The position numbers and the translations under genes are program-made. Positions 40,287 to 48,208 of a stretch of DNA of 64,000 nucleotides are shown here, piece after piece. Position 1 is the first letter of the stretch. Every line of letters starts with the position of its first letter. This DNA comes from DASUBN01 sp964584665 (lineage in GTDB: Bacteria; Pseudomonadota; Gammaproteobacteria; Natronospirales; REEB76). Below the pieces are notes generated by a model that did not search any database, was not told where the DNA came from, and saw only the letters and a list, made by a program, of their open reading frames with translations. The stretch spans positions 1-64,000 of the forward strand of contig CAZPAO010000011.1 in NCBI GenBank assembly GCA_964584665.1, in the 5' to 3' direction.

Positions 40287-41588
40287 ATGAACACCAACAA
40301 CCCGCAGAAGATAGTGAAGATCCGCGACACCTCAGGTCAGGACATCGCGGTGGACAACGCCCCGGCTCAGCGCAAGCGCCGCCGCTGGTATATCGGCGCG
40401 GCCGTGGCGGCGGTGGTGCTCATGGCGCTGGCCTTCCCGGCGCTGCACCGCTGGGCCAAGGCCGAGCGCACCGTGTCCCTGGACCAGGTGCGCCTCGCCA
40501 AGGTGAGTCGCGGGCTGTTCGTACGGGACGTCTCCGTCGATGGGCAGACCGTCGCCGCAGTCAGTCCGACCCTCTATAGCGACGTGAACGGCACCGTGAC
40601 CCTGAAGTCGGTGGCGGGTGACGCGGTCAAGAAGGGCCAGGTGCTCGCCGTCATCGACAGCCCCGAACTCACCAGCAGCTACCAGCAGGAGCAGTCCACC
40701 CTGCTCTCCATGCAGACCGACCTCGAACGCACCCGCATCAACTCCAAGAAGGCGGCGCTCTTGAGCCAGGAGAACGTGGACCAGGCCGGCGTCACGCTGG
40801 AGGCCGCCAAGCGCGAGATGAAGCGCGCCGAGGCCGCCTGGGGTTACAAGGTCATCAGCGAGCACGACTACGCCAAGGCCAAGGACGACCTGGCAGCGGC
40901 CCAGCTCAACTACGACAATGCCAAGGCCAACACCGATCTCGACAAGGAAGGGCTGAACTTCGACGTCAAGAGCAAGGAGCTGCAGGTCAAGCGCGAGCAG
41001 CTGCTGGTCGCGGACCTCAAGCGCCGCTACGACAACCTGACGGTGCGTTCGCCGGTGGACGGCATGGTGGGCAACATCGCGGTGCAGCAGCGCACCAACG
41101 TCACCCCCAACCAGCCTCTCCTTACCGTGGTGGACACCACCCAGATGGAGATCCAGGTGCAGATCCCCGAGACCTACACCGACGGCCTCGCGCTCGGCAT
41201 GGGCACGGAGATCACCTACGGCGGCAACAGCTACCAGGGCAAGCTCACCGCGGTCTCGCCCGAAGTGCAGAACAACCTGGTCACCGGCCGCGTGCGCTTC
41301 GCCGGCACTCCGCCCAAGGGCCTGAAGCAGAACCAGCAGGTGCAGGTGCGCATCGTCATGGATTCGCGCGACGGCGTGCTGATGGTGCAGCGCGGCCCGT
41401 TCCTGGATGCCGGCGGCGGCAACATCGCCTACGTCGTGCACGACGGCATCGCCACCCGGACCTCCATCCACACCGGCGCCACCAGCATCAGCCAGGTGGA
41501 GATCCTCGACGGCGTGCAGGAAGGGGACACCCTCATCGTCTCCGACACCGGCAGCTTCGAGAACGCCAACACGGTCTACCTGAAATAA
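40287..41588 (+). CDS. MacA/HlyD-like periplasmic adaptor of ABC efflux system
   Basis: A 433-residue membrane-fusion protein with one N-terminal transmembrane helix (residues ~34-52 after a basic KRRRW). Next come half a lipoyl domain (GTVTLKSVAGDAVKKGQVLAVIDSP), a long coiled-coil hairpin (~130-240), the second lipoyl half (LTVRSPVDGMVGNIAV) and beta-barrel/MP domains. It should bridge the permeases to the outer membrane; no TolC-like gene is nearby. The predicted sigma-54 start site falls almost on this ATG, so translation may instead begin at GTG 40314 (VKIRDTSGQD), with AGAAG upstream. First gene of the operon. Confidence 0.88.
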   Translation: MNTNNPQKIVKIRDTSGQDIAVDNAPAQRKRRRWYIGAAVAAVVLMALAFPALHRWAKAERTVSLDQVRLAKVSRGLFVRDVSVDGQTVAAVSPTLYSDVNGTVTLKSVAGDAVKKGQVLAVIDSPELTSSYQQEQSTLLSMQTDLERTRINSKKAALLSQENVDQAGVTLEAAKREMKRAEAAWGYKVISEHDYAKAKDDLAAAQLNYDNAKANTDLDKEGLNFDVKSKELQVKREQLLVADLKRRYDNLTVRSPVDGMVGNIAVQQRTNVTPNQPLLTVVDTTQMEIQVQIPETYTDGLALGMGTEITYGGNSYQGKLTAVSPEVQNNLVTGRVRFAGTPPKGLKQNQQVQVRIVMDSRDGVLMVQRGPFLDAGGGNIAYVVHDGIATRTSIHTGATSISQVEILDGVQEGDTLIVSDTGSFENANTVYLK

Positions 41589-41614
41589 CCGAACCCTCAG
41601 ACGGGAGTCATCAC

Positions 41615-42325
41615 ATGTTGAGCATGCAGAACATCAGCAAGATCTACCGCACCGACGTGGTCCAGACCCACGCGCTGCGCGACTTCAACCTGGAGGTCAA
41701 GGAAGGCGAATTCGTGGCCGTGATGGGCCCCTCCGGCTCCGGCAAGACCACCTTCCTCAACATCGCCGGCATGCTCGAGTCCTTCGACCACGGCACCTAC
41801 ATGCTGGACGGCGAGGACGTGAGCCACCTGGATGACGACGGCCGCTCGCGCATCCGCAACGAGCGCATCGGCTTCATCTTCCAGAGCTTCAACCTGATCC
41901 CCGACCTCAACGTGCACGACAACGTCGACGTCCCGCTGCGTTACCGCGGCTTCAAGTCCGCCGAGCGCGAGCGCCGCATCCAGGAAGCCCTGGAAGTGGT
42001 GGGCCTGGCCTCGCGCATGAAGCACCTGCCCTCGCAGCTCTCCGGCGGCCAGCAGCAGCGCGTGGCCATCGCGCGCGCGCTGGCGGGCGAGCCGCGCGTG
42101 CTGCTGGCGGACGAACCCACCGGCAACCTGGACTCGTTGATGGCACGCCAGGTGCTGGACCTGCTGGAGGGCATCAACTCCAAGGGCACCACCATCGTCA
42201 TGGTCACCCACGATCCGGAACTCGCGCGCCGCGCGCACCGCAGCGTGCACGTGCTGGACGGACAGGTCATGGACCTGAAGGCCGTGCCGGACAGCGGCAA
42301 GCGCGAATCCACCGTCAAGGCCTGA
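41615..42325 (+). CDS. MacB/LolD-type ABC ATPase
   Basis: A 236-residue ATP-binding protein of the MacB/LolD group. Walker A is GPSGSGKT, the Q-loop FIFQSFNLIPDL, signature LSGGQQQRVAIARA, Walker B VLLADEPTGNLD and H-loop VTHDPE. It is the only ATPase in the operon, so it probably serves all four permeases downstream. It follows the adaptor by 26 bp. Confidence 0.94.
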   Translation: MLSMQNISKIYRTDVVQTHALRDFNLEVKEGEFVAVMGPSGSGKTTFLNIAGMLESFDHGTYMLDGEDVSHLDDDGRSRIRNERIGFIFQSFNLIPDLNVHDNVDVPLRYRGFKSAERERRIQEALEVVGLASRMKHLPSQLSGGQQQRVAIARALAGEPRVLLADEPTGNLDSLMARQVLDLLEGINSKGTTIVMVTHDPELARRAHRSVHVLDGQVMDLKAVPDSGKRESTVKA

Positions 42326-42344
42326 AACTCCGGGAGTGATGCAC

Positions 42345-43658
42345 ATGTTCCTCTATAACCTGCGTCTCGCGCTGCTGAGCCTGAAGCGCGACCCGGTGCT
42401 GACCGCGCTGATGATCGGCGCCGTGGCCATCGGTATCGGCATGTCCACCACCACGCTCGCGGTGTTCCACTCCATGTCCGGTAACCCCATCGCCGACAAG
42501 AGCGACCAGCTCTACGCGGTGCAGCTGGACAGCTGGTCCCCCAACCAGGCCTATAGCGACCCCAACGAGCCCCCCACCCAGGTGACCTACCGGGACGGCC
42601 AGGCGCTCATGAAGGCAGCCAAGGCCAAGGACCAGGTCCTGAGCTTCACTTCGACGCTGGTGCTGCAGTCCGACAAACCGGACGTGAAGCCGGACCTGGT
42701 CGTGGCGCGCGTCACCTACCACGATTTCTTCAACATGTTCGAGGTGCCCTTCGAGTACGGCGGTCCCTGGAGCCAGGACCAGGACCAGAACGCCGAACAG
42801 GTGGTGGTGCTGGACCAGGAGTACAACCAGAAGCTGTTCGGCGGCGCCAACAGCGTCGGCAAGGAAGTCGTGCTCAACAACCGCCGTTTCCGGGTGGTGG
42901 GCGTGATCAAGAAGTGGACCCCCGTGCCGAAGTTCTACGACCTGGAGAACGACCAGTTCGGCGACCCGGAGGACGTGTTCATCCCCTTCAACCTGCTCAC
43001 CTCCATGCAGCTGCACAGCAACGGCAACAACAGCTGCTGGGGTCCGCCGCCGCCCGACTCCAGTTTCGAGAGCAGGCTCAACTCCGAGTGCGTCTGGCTG
43101 CAGTTCTGGGCCGAATTGCCCACCGCCGCCGACCGCGACGACTATCACCAGTTCCTGGACAACTACACCCAGGAGCAGAAGAAACTGGGCCGCTTCCAGC
43201 GCCCGCTCAACAACCACCTGCGCGACGTGGAGGACTGGCTGAAGTACAACCACGTGGTCAGCCAGGACAGCAAGGCGCTCGTCGGTCTCTCGTTCATGTT
43301 CCTCGCGGTGTGCATGCTGAACACCATCGGCCTCATCCTGGCCAAGTTCCTGCGCCGTTCCGGTGAGATCGGCCTGCGCCGCGCCGTGGGTGCGAGCAAG
43401 ATGGCGCTGTTCCGCCAATACCTCGTCGAGACCGGGGTCATCGGCGTGAGCGGCGGCCTGCTCGGCGTCCTGCTCGGCTGGGCCGGTCTCATCGGCGTGC
43501 GTCACCTGCTGCAGGACAGCGACCACATCGCCCGACTCGACTGGACCATGGTGGGCGCATCGCTCCTGATCGCCCTCGCTTCCAGCATGCTGGCGGGCCT
43601 CTACCCCGCCTGGCGTGTCGTGCGCATCCCGCCCGCCATCTACCTCAAGGTCCAATAA
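42345..43658 (+). CDS. FtsX/MacB-type ABC permease, A-type, copy 1
   Basis: A 437-residue permease with an N-terminal helix, a large periplasmic MacB-PCD-like domain (residues ~40-290) and three C-terminal helices of the FtsX type. It is collinear with the protein at 45044 (MF-Y-LRL---SL-R-P---TALM; SCWGPP/DCWGDA; KKLGRFQRP/KKAGRFQRP; LAKFLRRSGEIGLRRAVGA). I prefer ATG 42345 since the paralogue also begins MF; GTG 42336 and ATG 42339 are alternatives. It is a stand-alone permease, unlike MacB, where the ATPase is fused. Confidence 0.88.
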   Translation: MFLYNLRLALLSLKRDPVLTALMIGAVAIGIGMSTTTLAVFHSMSGNPIADKSDQLYAVQLDSWSPNQAYSDPNEPPTQVTYRDGQALMKAAKAKDQVLSFTSTLVLQSDKPDVKPDLVVARVTYHDFFNMFEVPFEYGGPWSQDQDQNAEQVVVLDQEYNQKLFGGANSVGKEVVLNNRRFRVVGVIKKWTPVPKFYDLENDQFGDPEDVFIPFNLLTSMQLHSNGNNSCWGPPPPDSSFESRLNSECVWLQFWAELPTAADRDDYHQFLDNYTQEQKKLGRFQRPLNNHLRDVEDWLKYNHVVSQDSKALVGLSFMFLAVCMLNTIGLILAKFLRRSGEIGLRRAVGASKMALFRQYLVETGVIGVSGGLLGVLLGWAGLIGVRHLLQDSDHIARLDWTMVGASLLIALASSMLAGLYPAWRVVRIPPAIYLKVQ

Positions 43659-43669
43659 GGAGTCGCGCC

Positions 43670-44875
43670 ATGGAGATCCGCCCCATCCTCAATGCCATGA
43701 TGCGCAACAAGACCGGCGCCATCCTCATCGCGCTGCAGATCGCGCTGACGCTGGCCATCGTGTGCAACGCGGTGTTCATCATCCACGACCGCACCACCAA
43801 GCTGGCCCGACCCTCGGGCATGGATGAAGAGAACATCTTCATCATGAACGTGAGCGCCTACAAGCCGGACTACGACGCCGACAGCGCCATCAAGGGCAAC
43901 CTCGACCTACTGCGCACGCTGCCGGGCGTGGTGGACGCCACCTACACCCAGTCCATCCCCCTGAGCGGCGGCGGCTGGAGCGATGGCGCCACCGCCAAGC
44001 CCGATCCGAACCCCAAGTCCACGGTGGGCATGGGCGTCTACCACATGGACGACCACGCCCTGAACGCGCTGGGCGTGAAGCTGGTGGAAGGGCGCAACTT
44101 CACCCATGAGGAGATCACCTATATCGATGGTGACAAGTACACCACGCCCAAGCTCGCCATCGTCACCAAGGCCTTCGGCGAGAAGGTCTGGCCGGGCCAG
44201 GACGCGCTGGGCAAGGACTTCTATGAGGGCACCTCGGCGGTGACCGTCATCGGCGTGGTGGACACCCTGGAGGGCACCTGGCCGCACTGGGAGGGTTTCG
44301 AGCGCCAGATCATCTTCCCCACCGTGCTCGAGAGCGAGTACACACGCTACATGGTGCGCACGCTGCCGGGACAGCGCGACGAAGTCATGAAGGCCGCCGA
44401 GCAGAAGATCATGGATGCGCACACCGGCAACTTCGTGCGCAGCATGCACCCGCTGACCTACTACCGTGACAACACCAACTCCGGCGACCATGCCATGACG
44501 GTGATGCTCACGCTGGTGACGGCGCTGATCCTCTCCATCACGGCGCTCGGCATCGTCGGCCTGGCGAGCTTCAGCGTGCGCCAGCGCACCAAGCAGATCG
44601 GCACGCGGCGCGCCCTGGGCGCCCGCCGCATCGACATCGTGCGTTACTTCATGACCGAGAACTGGCTCATCACCACCATGGGCGTGATACTGGGGAGCGC
44701 GTTCGCGGTGGGGCTGAACTATTGGCTGGTGAACCTCTATGACCTGCCGGCGATCTCCTGGTACTACATCCCGGTGGGCATCGTGTGCCTGTGGGTACTG
44801 GGTCTCCTGGCGGTGCTCGGGCCCGCACTCAAAGCAGCGGCCATTCCGCCGGCCATCGCCACGCGTAACGTATGA
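43670..44875 (+). CDS. FtsX/MacB-type ABC permease, B-type, copy 1
   Basis: A 401-residue permease with the same four-helix plus periplasmic-domain design as its neighbour but a distinct subfamily. It is collinear with the protein at 46363 (PIL---RNK---ILIALQIALTLAIVCNAVFI; GRNF/GRDF; RQRTKQIGTRRALGARR). It begins 11 bp after the A-type gene, which suggests that an A-B heterodimer is the transport unit. The stop codon at 44873-44875 lies inside the left end of the 127-bp repeat. Confidence 0.88.
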   Translation: MEIRPILNAMMRNKTGAILIALQIALTLAIVCNAVFIIHDRTTKLARPSGMDEENIFIMNVSAYKPDYDADSAIKGNLDLLRTLPGVVDATYTQSIPLSGGGWSDGATAKPDPNPKSTVGMGVYHMDDHALNALGVKLVEGRNFTHEEITYIDGDKYTTPKLAIVTKAFGEKVWPGQDALGKDFYEGTSAVTVIGVVDTLEGTWPHWEGFERQIIFPTVLESEYTRYMVRTLPGQRDEVMKAAEQKIMDAHTGNFVRSMHPLTYYRDNTNSGDHAMTVMLTLVTALILSITALGIVGLASFSVRQRTKQIGTRRALGARRIDIVRYFMTENWLITTMGVILGSAFAVGLNYWLVNLYDLPAISWYYIPVGIVCLWVLGLLAVLGPALKAAAIPPAIATRNV

Positions 44876-44999
44876 AAATGCGTCTTTTGCTCCCTGGCGT
44901 TGTTGCGCTTCGGGCTCGCAGTCGGTCACGTACATCAAGAGTACGCTCCCTCCTGCTCGCCTCGCGCGCCTAGCCAGGAAGCAAAACCCGCTATTTTCA
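44873..44999. repeat. 127-bp ERIC-like intergenic palindromic repeat, copy 2
   Basis: Inverted relative to copy 1. Outer arms are TGAAAATGCG (44873-44882) and CGCTATTTTCA (44989-44999); inner arms TTTTGCTCCCTGGC and GCCAGGAAGCAAAA match at 13/14. The core (44896-44975) is the reverse complement of 33979-34057. It lies between the two permease pairs of one operon and supplies the stop codon of the first B-type permease. Confidence 0.8.
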
Positions 45000-45043
45000 C
45001 TCCCGCGCGGATTAAGAATCCGGCGACAGAAAAGGGGTAGAAA

Positions 45044-46354
45044 GTGTTCGGATACTACTTGCGCCTGGGGACGGCGAGCCTGCGCCGCACGCCGGTCATC
45101 ACCGCTCTCATGGTGCTCGCCATCGGCCTCGGCATAGGCGCGAGCATGACCATGATCACGGTGCTGCACGTCATGTCCGGCGATCCCATGCCGGAGAAGA
45201 GCGGCGCGATCTTCTATCCGCACCTCGACCCCACCCCGCTCGACAGCCCGGACGATGATCAGTACGGCGCCGCCAACGACTTCACCTGCCCCGACGCCAT
45301 GGCAATGCTGGAGCACGGCCCCGCCGCGCACCAGGCCGCCATGGCGGGCGGCTCCCTCCTGGTGCGGCCGGAGAGCAATGACAAGCAACCTTTCTATAGT
45401 GACGGCCGCTACACCACGCCGGACTTCTTCTCCATGTTCGGGGTGCCGATGCTGGAAGGCACAGGCTGGTCCGCGGCGGACGAGACGGCTCGCGCGCGGG
45501 TGACGGTGCTATCCAAGAAGCTGGCGACACGCCTGTTCGGCAGCGCCCACGCCGTGGGCCGCAGCGTGCGCTTCCAGGACACGGACTTCCGCGTCATCGG
45601 CGTCACCGCCGACTGGCGGCTGCATCCCAAGTTCTACACCGGCTACTCCTACAGCATGTTCGGCGACCCAGACGGCTACTTCGTGCCGCTGCACACGGCG
45701 CTCGAGCTCAAGTTCGGCGTGAACGGCAACGTGGATTGCTGGGGCGATGCGGACTCTGACGCCATGTACACGAGTCCAGCCTGCACCTGGCTCCAGGTGT
45801 GGGTGGAGCTCAATGACCCCGCCGCGGTGGCGGCTTACGCACAGTTCCTCAACGGTTATTCGGCGGAACAGAAGAAGGCCGGCCGCTTCCAGCGCCCACC
45901 TTCCAGCGCCCGCCTCGACGGGCTGCTCCCCTGGCTGCGCGCCAAGAAACTGGTGCCGGAGGACGTGCAGTTGCAGCTCTGGCTCGCGCTGGGCTTCCTG
46001 GCCGTCTGCCTCACCAACATCGTGTGCCTGCTGCTGGCCAAGTTCCTGCGCCGCCGCGGCGAGATCAGCGTGCGTCGTGCCCTCGGGGCACGCCGGCGCG
46101 ACATCTTCATCCAGTTCTGCGTCGAGGCAGGGCTGATCGGCCTGTCCGGCGGGCTGCTCGGGCTCCTGCTGGCCCAGCTCGGGCTGTGGAGCGTGCGCCA
46201 AAGGCCGGATGATTATGCCCAGCTCGCGCGCATGGACCTGCCGCTACTGCTGGGGACACTCGGCCTCGCGGTGGGCGCGAGCCTGCTCGCCGGCATCGTC
46301 CCCGCGTGGCGCGCCAGCGGCGAAGCCCCCGCCGCCCTGCTCAAGGCCCAGTGA
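45044..46354 (+). CDS. FtsX/MacB-type ABC permease, A-type, copy 2
   Basis: A 436-residue permease, paralogue of 42345, with the same order of N-terminal helix, MacB-PCD domain and three C-terminal helices. The GTG at 45044 has AGGGG upstream. Its periplasmic part is much more diverged from its paralogue than the membrane part, suggesting a different client or partner. It is separated from the first permease pair by the 127-bp repeat, but no promoter is obvious, so it may still be read from the sigma-54 promoter. Confidence 0.88.
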   Translation: MFGYYLRLGTASLRRTPVITALMVLAIGLGIGASMTMITVLHVMSGDPMPEKSGAIFYPHLDPTPLDSPDDDQYGAANDFTCPDAMAMLEHGPAAHQAAMAGGSLLVRPESNDKQPFYSDGRYTTPDFFSMFGVPMLEGTGWSAADETARARVTVLSKKLATRLFGSAHAVGRSVRFQDTDFRVIGVTADWRLHPKFYTGYSYSMFGDPDGYFVPLHTALELKFGVNGNVDCWGDADSDAMYTSPACTWLQVWVELNDPAAVAAYAQFLNGYSAEQKKAGRFQRPPSSARLDGLLPWLRAKKLVPEDVQLQLWLALGFLAVCLTNIVCLLLAKFLRRRGEISVRRALGARRRDIFIQFCVEAGLIGLSGGLLGLLLAQLGLWSVRQRPDDYAQLARMDLPLLLGTLGLAVGASLLAGIVPAWRASGEAPAALLKAQ

Positions 46355-46362
46355 GGCCCGCC

Positions 46363-47604
46363 ATGCCCATCCATCCGATACTCGCGAGCCTGCGCCACCA
46401 CAAGCTCACCAGCATGCTACTGGTGCTGCAGGTGACGCTCACCGCCGCCATCGTCTGCAACGTGGCCTCGCTGATCGCGACGCGCATGGCCAATGTCTCG
46501 GTGGTCACGGGCGTGCAGGAAGCGGGTCTGTCGGTACTGAACGTCAACGATGTGGGCCCGGCAAGCGACACGCAAGCGCGTCATACCCGCGATCTGGCGC
46601 TGCTGCGGGCTGTCCCCGGCGTGCAGGCCGCCGCCGCGGTGAGGAACTCCCTGCCACTCAACCAGAGCAGCTGGAACAGCACCACCTGCGACAGCAAGGC
46701 GGACGCCGACCGCATGCACCAGCTCCACAGCAGCAAGGCGCCGGGCTGCGGCCAGGCCAGCATCTACCACGGCGGGCCGGGCGAATTGGCGATCCTGGGC
46801 CTGAAGCTCACGGCGGGACGCGACTTCGACCCCGCCGAGTACGTGCTGCCCGGCCACGACGACAGCGGCCCGGTGCCGGCCGCCATCCTCAGCCGCAGCC
46901 TGGCCGAGCGCATCTTCCCGAGACAGGACGCGGTGGGTAAGGACATCTACCTCAACAGCAAGACCATCCGCGTGGTCGGCGTGGTGGACAGATTGTTGCG
47001 GCCCTACCTGTCCCAGCCGGACACCGATGGCGATGACATGCTCCTGCCGGTGCTGCCCGACCGCTCAGGCGTGATATACCTGCTGCGCAGCGACCCCAAG
47101 GACCAGGTGGAGGTGCTGCGGGAGGCCAAGGCTGCGCTGCTGAAGGCGGACCCGCAGCGCGTCTTCGAGAACGCCCAGACCTATGCCGAACTGCGTGGAG
47201 CCTATTTCCAGCGCGACTTCACCATGATCGGCCTGCTGCTCGCCTCCGCGCTCGGTCTGCTCACGGTCACCGCCATCGGCATCGCCGGGCTCGCGGGCTT
47301 CTGGGTGCAGCAGCGCACGCGCCAGATCGGCATCCGCCGCGCGGTGGGCGCGACGCGACGCGACGTGCTCAGGCACTTCCAGCTCGAGAACTTCCTCATC
47401 GTGGGCACCGGCATCGTGCTGGGCCTGGGGCTGGCGGAGCTGCTCAACATGGTGCTGGTGCGCAGCTACGGCGTGGCACCGCTGCCATCACTCTACCTGC
47501 CGGTGACGGCGCTGCTCCTGTGCGCGCTCGGCCAGTTCGCGGTGCTGAACCCTGCTTTGCACGCAAGTCGAATTCCGCCGGCCACGGCAGCCCGTAACGT
47601 CTAG
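46363..47604 (+). CDS. FtsX/MacB-type ABC permease, B-type, copy 2
   Basis: A 413-residue permease, paralogue of 43670. It keeps LVLQVTLTAAIVCNVASLI, GRDFDPAEY, RTRQIGIRRAVGATRRDV and the C-terminal IPPATAARNV (43670 ends IPPAIATRNV). The periplasmic domain has a cysteine pair (TTCDSK, PGCGQA) lacking in the other copy. ATG 46363 lies 8 bp after the A-type stop, with GAGG. The upstream frame to 46306 lies inside the neighbour. Confidence 0.88.
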   Translation: MPIHPILASLRHHKLTSMLLVLQVTLTAAIVCNVASLIATRMANVSVVTGVQEAGLSVLNVNDVGPASDTQARHTRDLALLRAVPGVQAAAAVRNSLPLNQSSWNSTTCDSKADADRMHQLHSSKAPGCGQASIYHGGPGELAILGLKLTAGRDFDPAEYVLPGHDDSGPVPAAILSRSLAERIFPRQDAVGKDIYLNSKTIRVVGVVDRLLRPYLSQPDTDGDDMLLPVLPDRSGVIYLLRSDPKDQVEVLREAKAALLKADPQRVFENAQTYAELRGAYFQRDFTMIGLLLASALGLLTVTAIGIAGLAGFWVQQRTRQIGIRRAVGATRRDVLRHFQLENFLIVGTGIVLGLGLAELLNMVLVRSYGVAPLPSLYLPVTALLLCALGQFAVLNPALHASRIPPATAARNV

Positions 47605-47629
47605 ACCAAAAACAAACTTGGGGGTCACA

Positions 47630-48121
47630 ATGAACATCCGTATCTTCGCGCCCATCATCTTCGCCGGCCTGTCGGCGGCGCCCTACGCCCTGGCCGCCGA
47701 CCCGCCCGCCGCCACCGACCCCTTGTTCGACACCGTCTCGGCGCTGGACAGCGCGGTGTTCGATTCCTTCAACAAGTGCAGCGATCCGGCGCAGCTCAAG
47801 ATCCATGCCAGCTATTTCGCGCCGGACGTGGAGTTCTACCACGACAAGGGCGGCGTCACCTGGACGCGCCAGGACATGCTGGCGAACACGGCCAAGAACG
47901 CCTGCGGCAACTACCGCCGCGAGTTGGTGCCCGGCACCCTGCAGGTCTATCCGATCCCCGGCTACGGCGCCATCGAACAGGGCGTGCACCGGTTCTGCAT
48001 GGTGAAGACGGGGGCATGCGAAGGCATGGCGGACTTCGTCATCGTCTGGACCCACCAGGGCGACGAATGGAAGATCACCCGGGCCTTGAGCTACGGGCAC
48101 CGTGCGATCCCGCAACCCTAG
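47630..48121 (+). CDS. Exported NTF2-like (DUF4440-type) protein
   Basis: A 163-residue exported protein (signal peptide IFAPIIFAGLSAAPYALA, cleavage after ALA). The mature domain has the NTF2-like pattern: LDSAVFDSFNKCSDPAQLKIHASYFAPDVEFYHDKGG and the closing ADFVIVWTHQGDEWKITRALSYGH. Such proteins bind small ligands; no catalytic site can be given. It follows the last permease by 25 bp and precedes the NtrC-type regulator, so it may be the sensor or substrate-binding accessory of the export module. Confidence 0.83.
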   Translation: MNIRIFAPIIFAGLSAAPYALAADPPAATDPLFDTVSALDSAVFDSFNKCSDPAQLKIHASYFAPDVEFYHDKGGVTWTRQDMLANTAKNACGNYRRELVPGTLQVYPIPGYGAIEQGVHRFCMVKTGACEGMADFVIVWTHQGDEWKITRALSYGHRAIPQP

Positions 48122-48208
48122 AAGGCGACGGGTGCGGAATCGGGCATGAACGCTTAGACTGGAAGTAGGCGGTGCCCGCGCTGCCCGCTCCTCCATCGGG
48201 GTAGGAAT

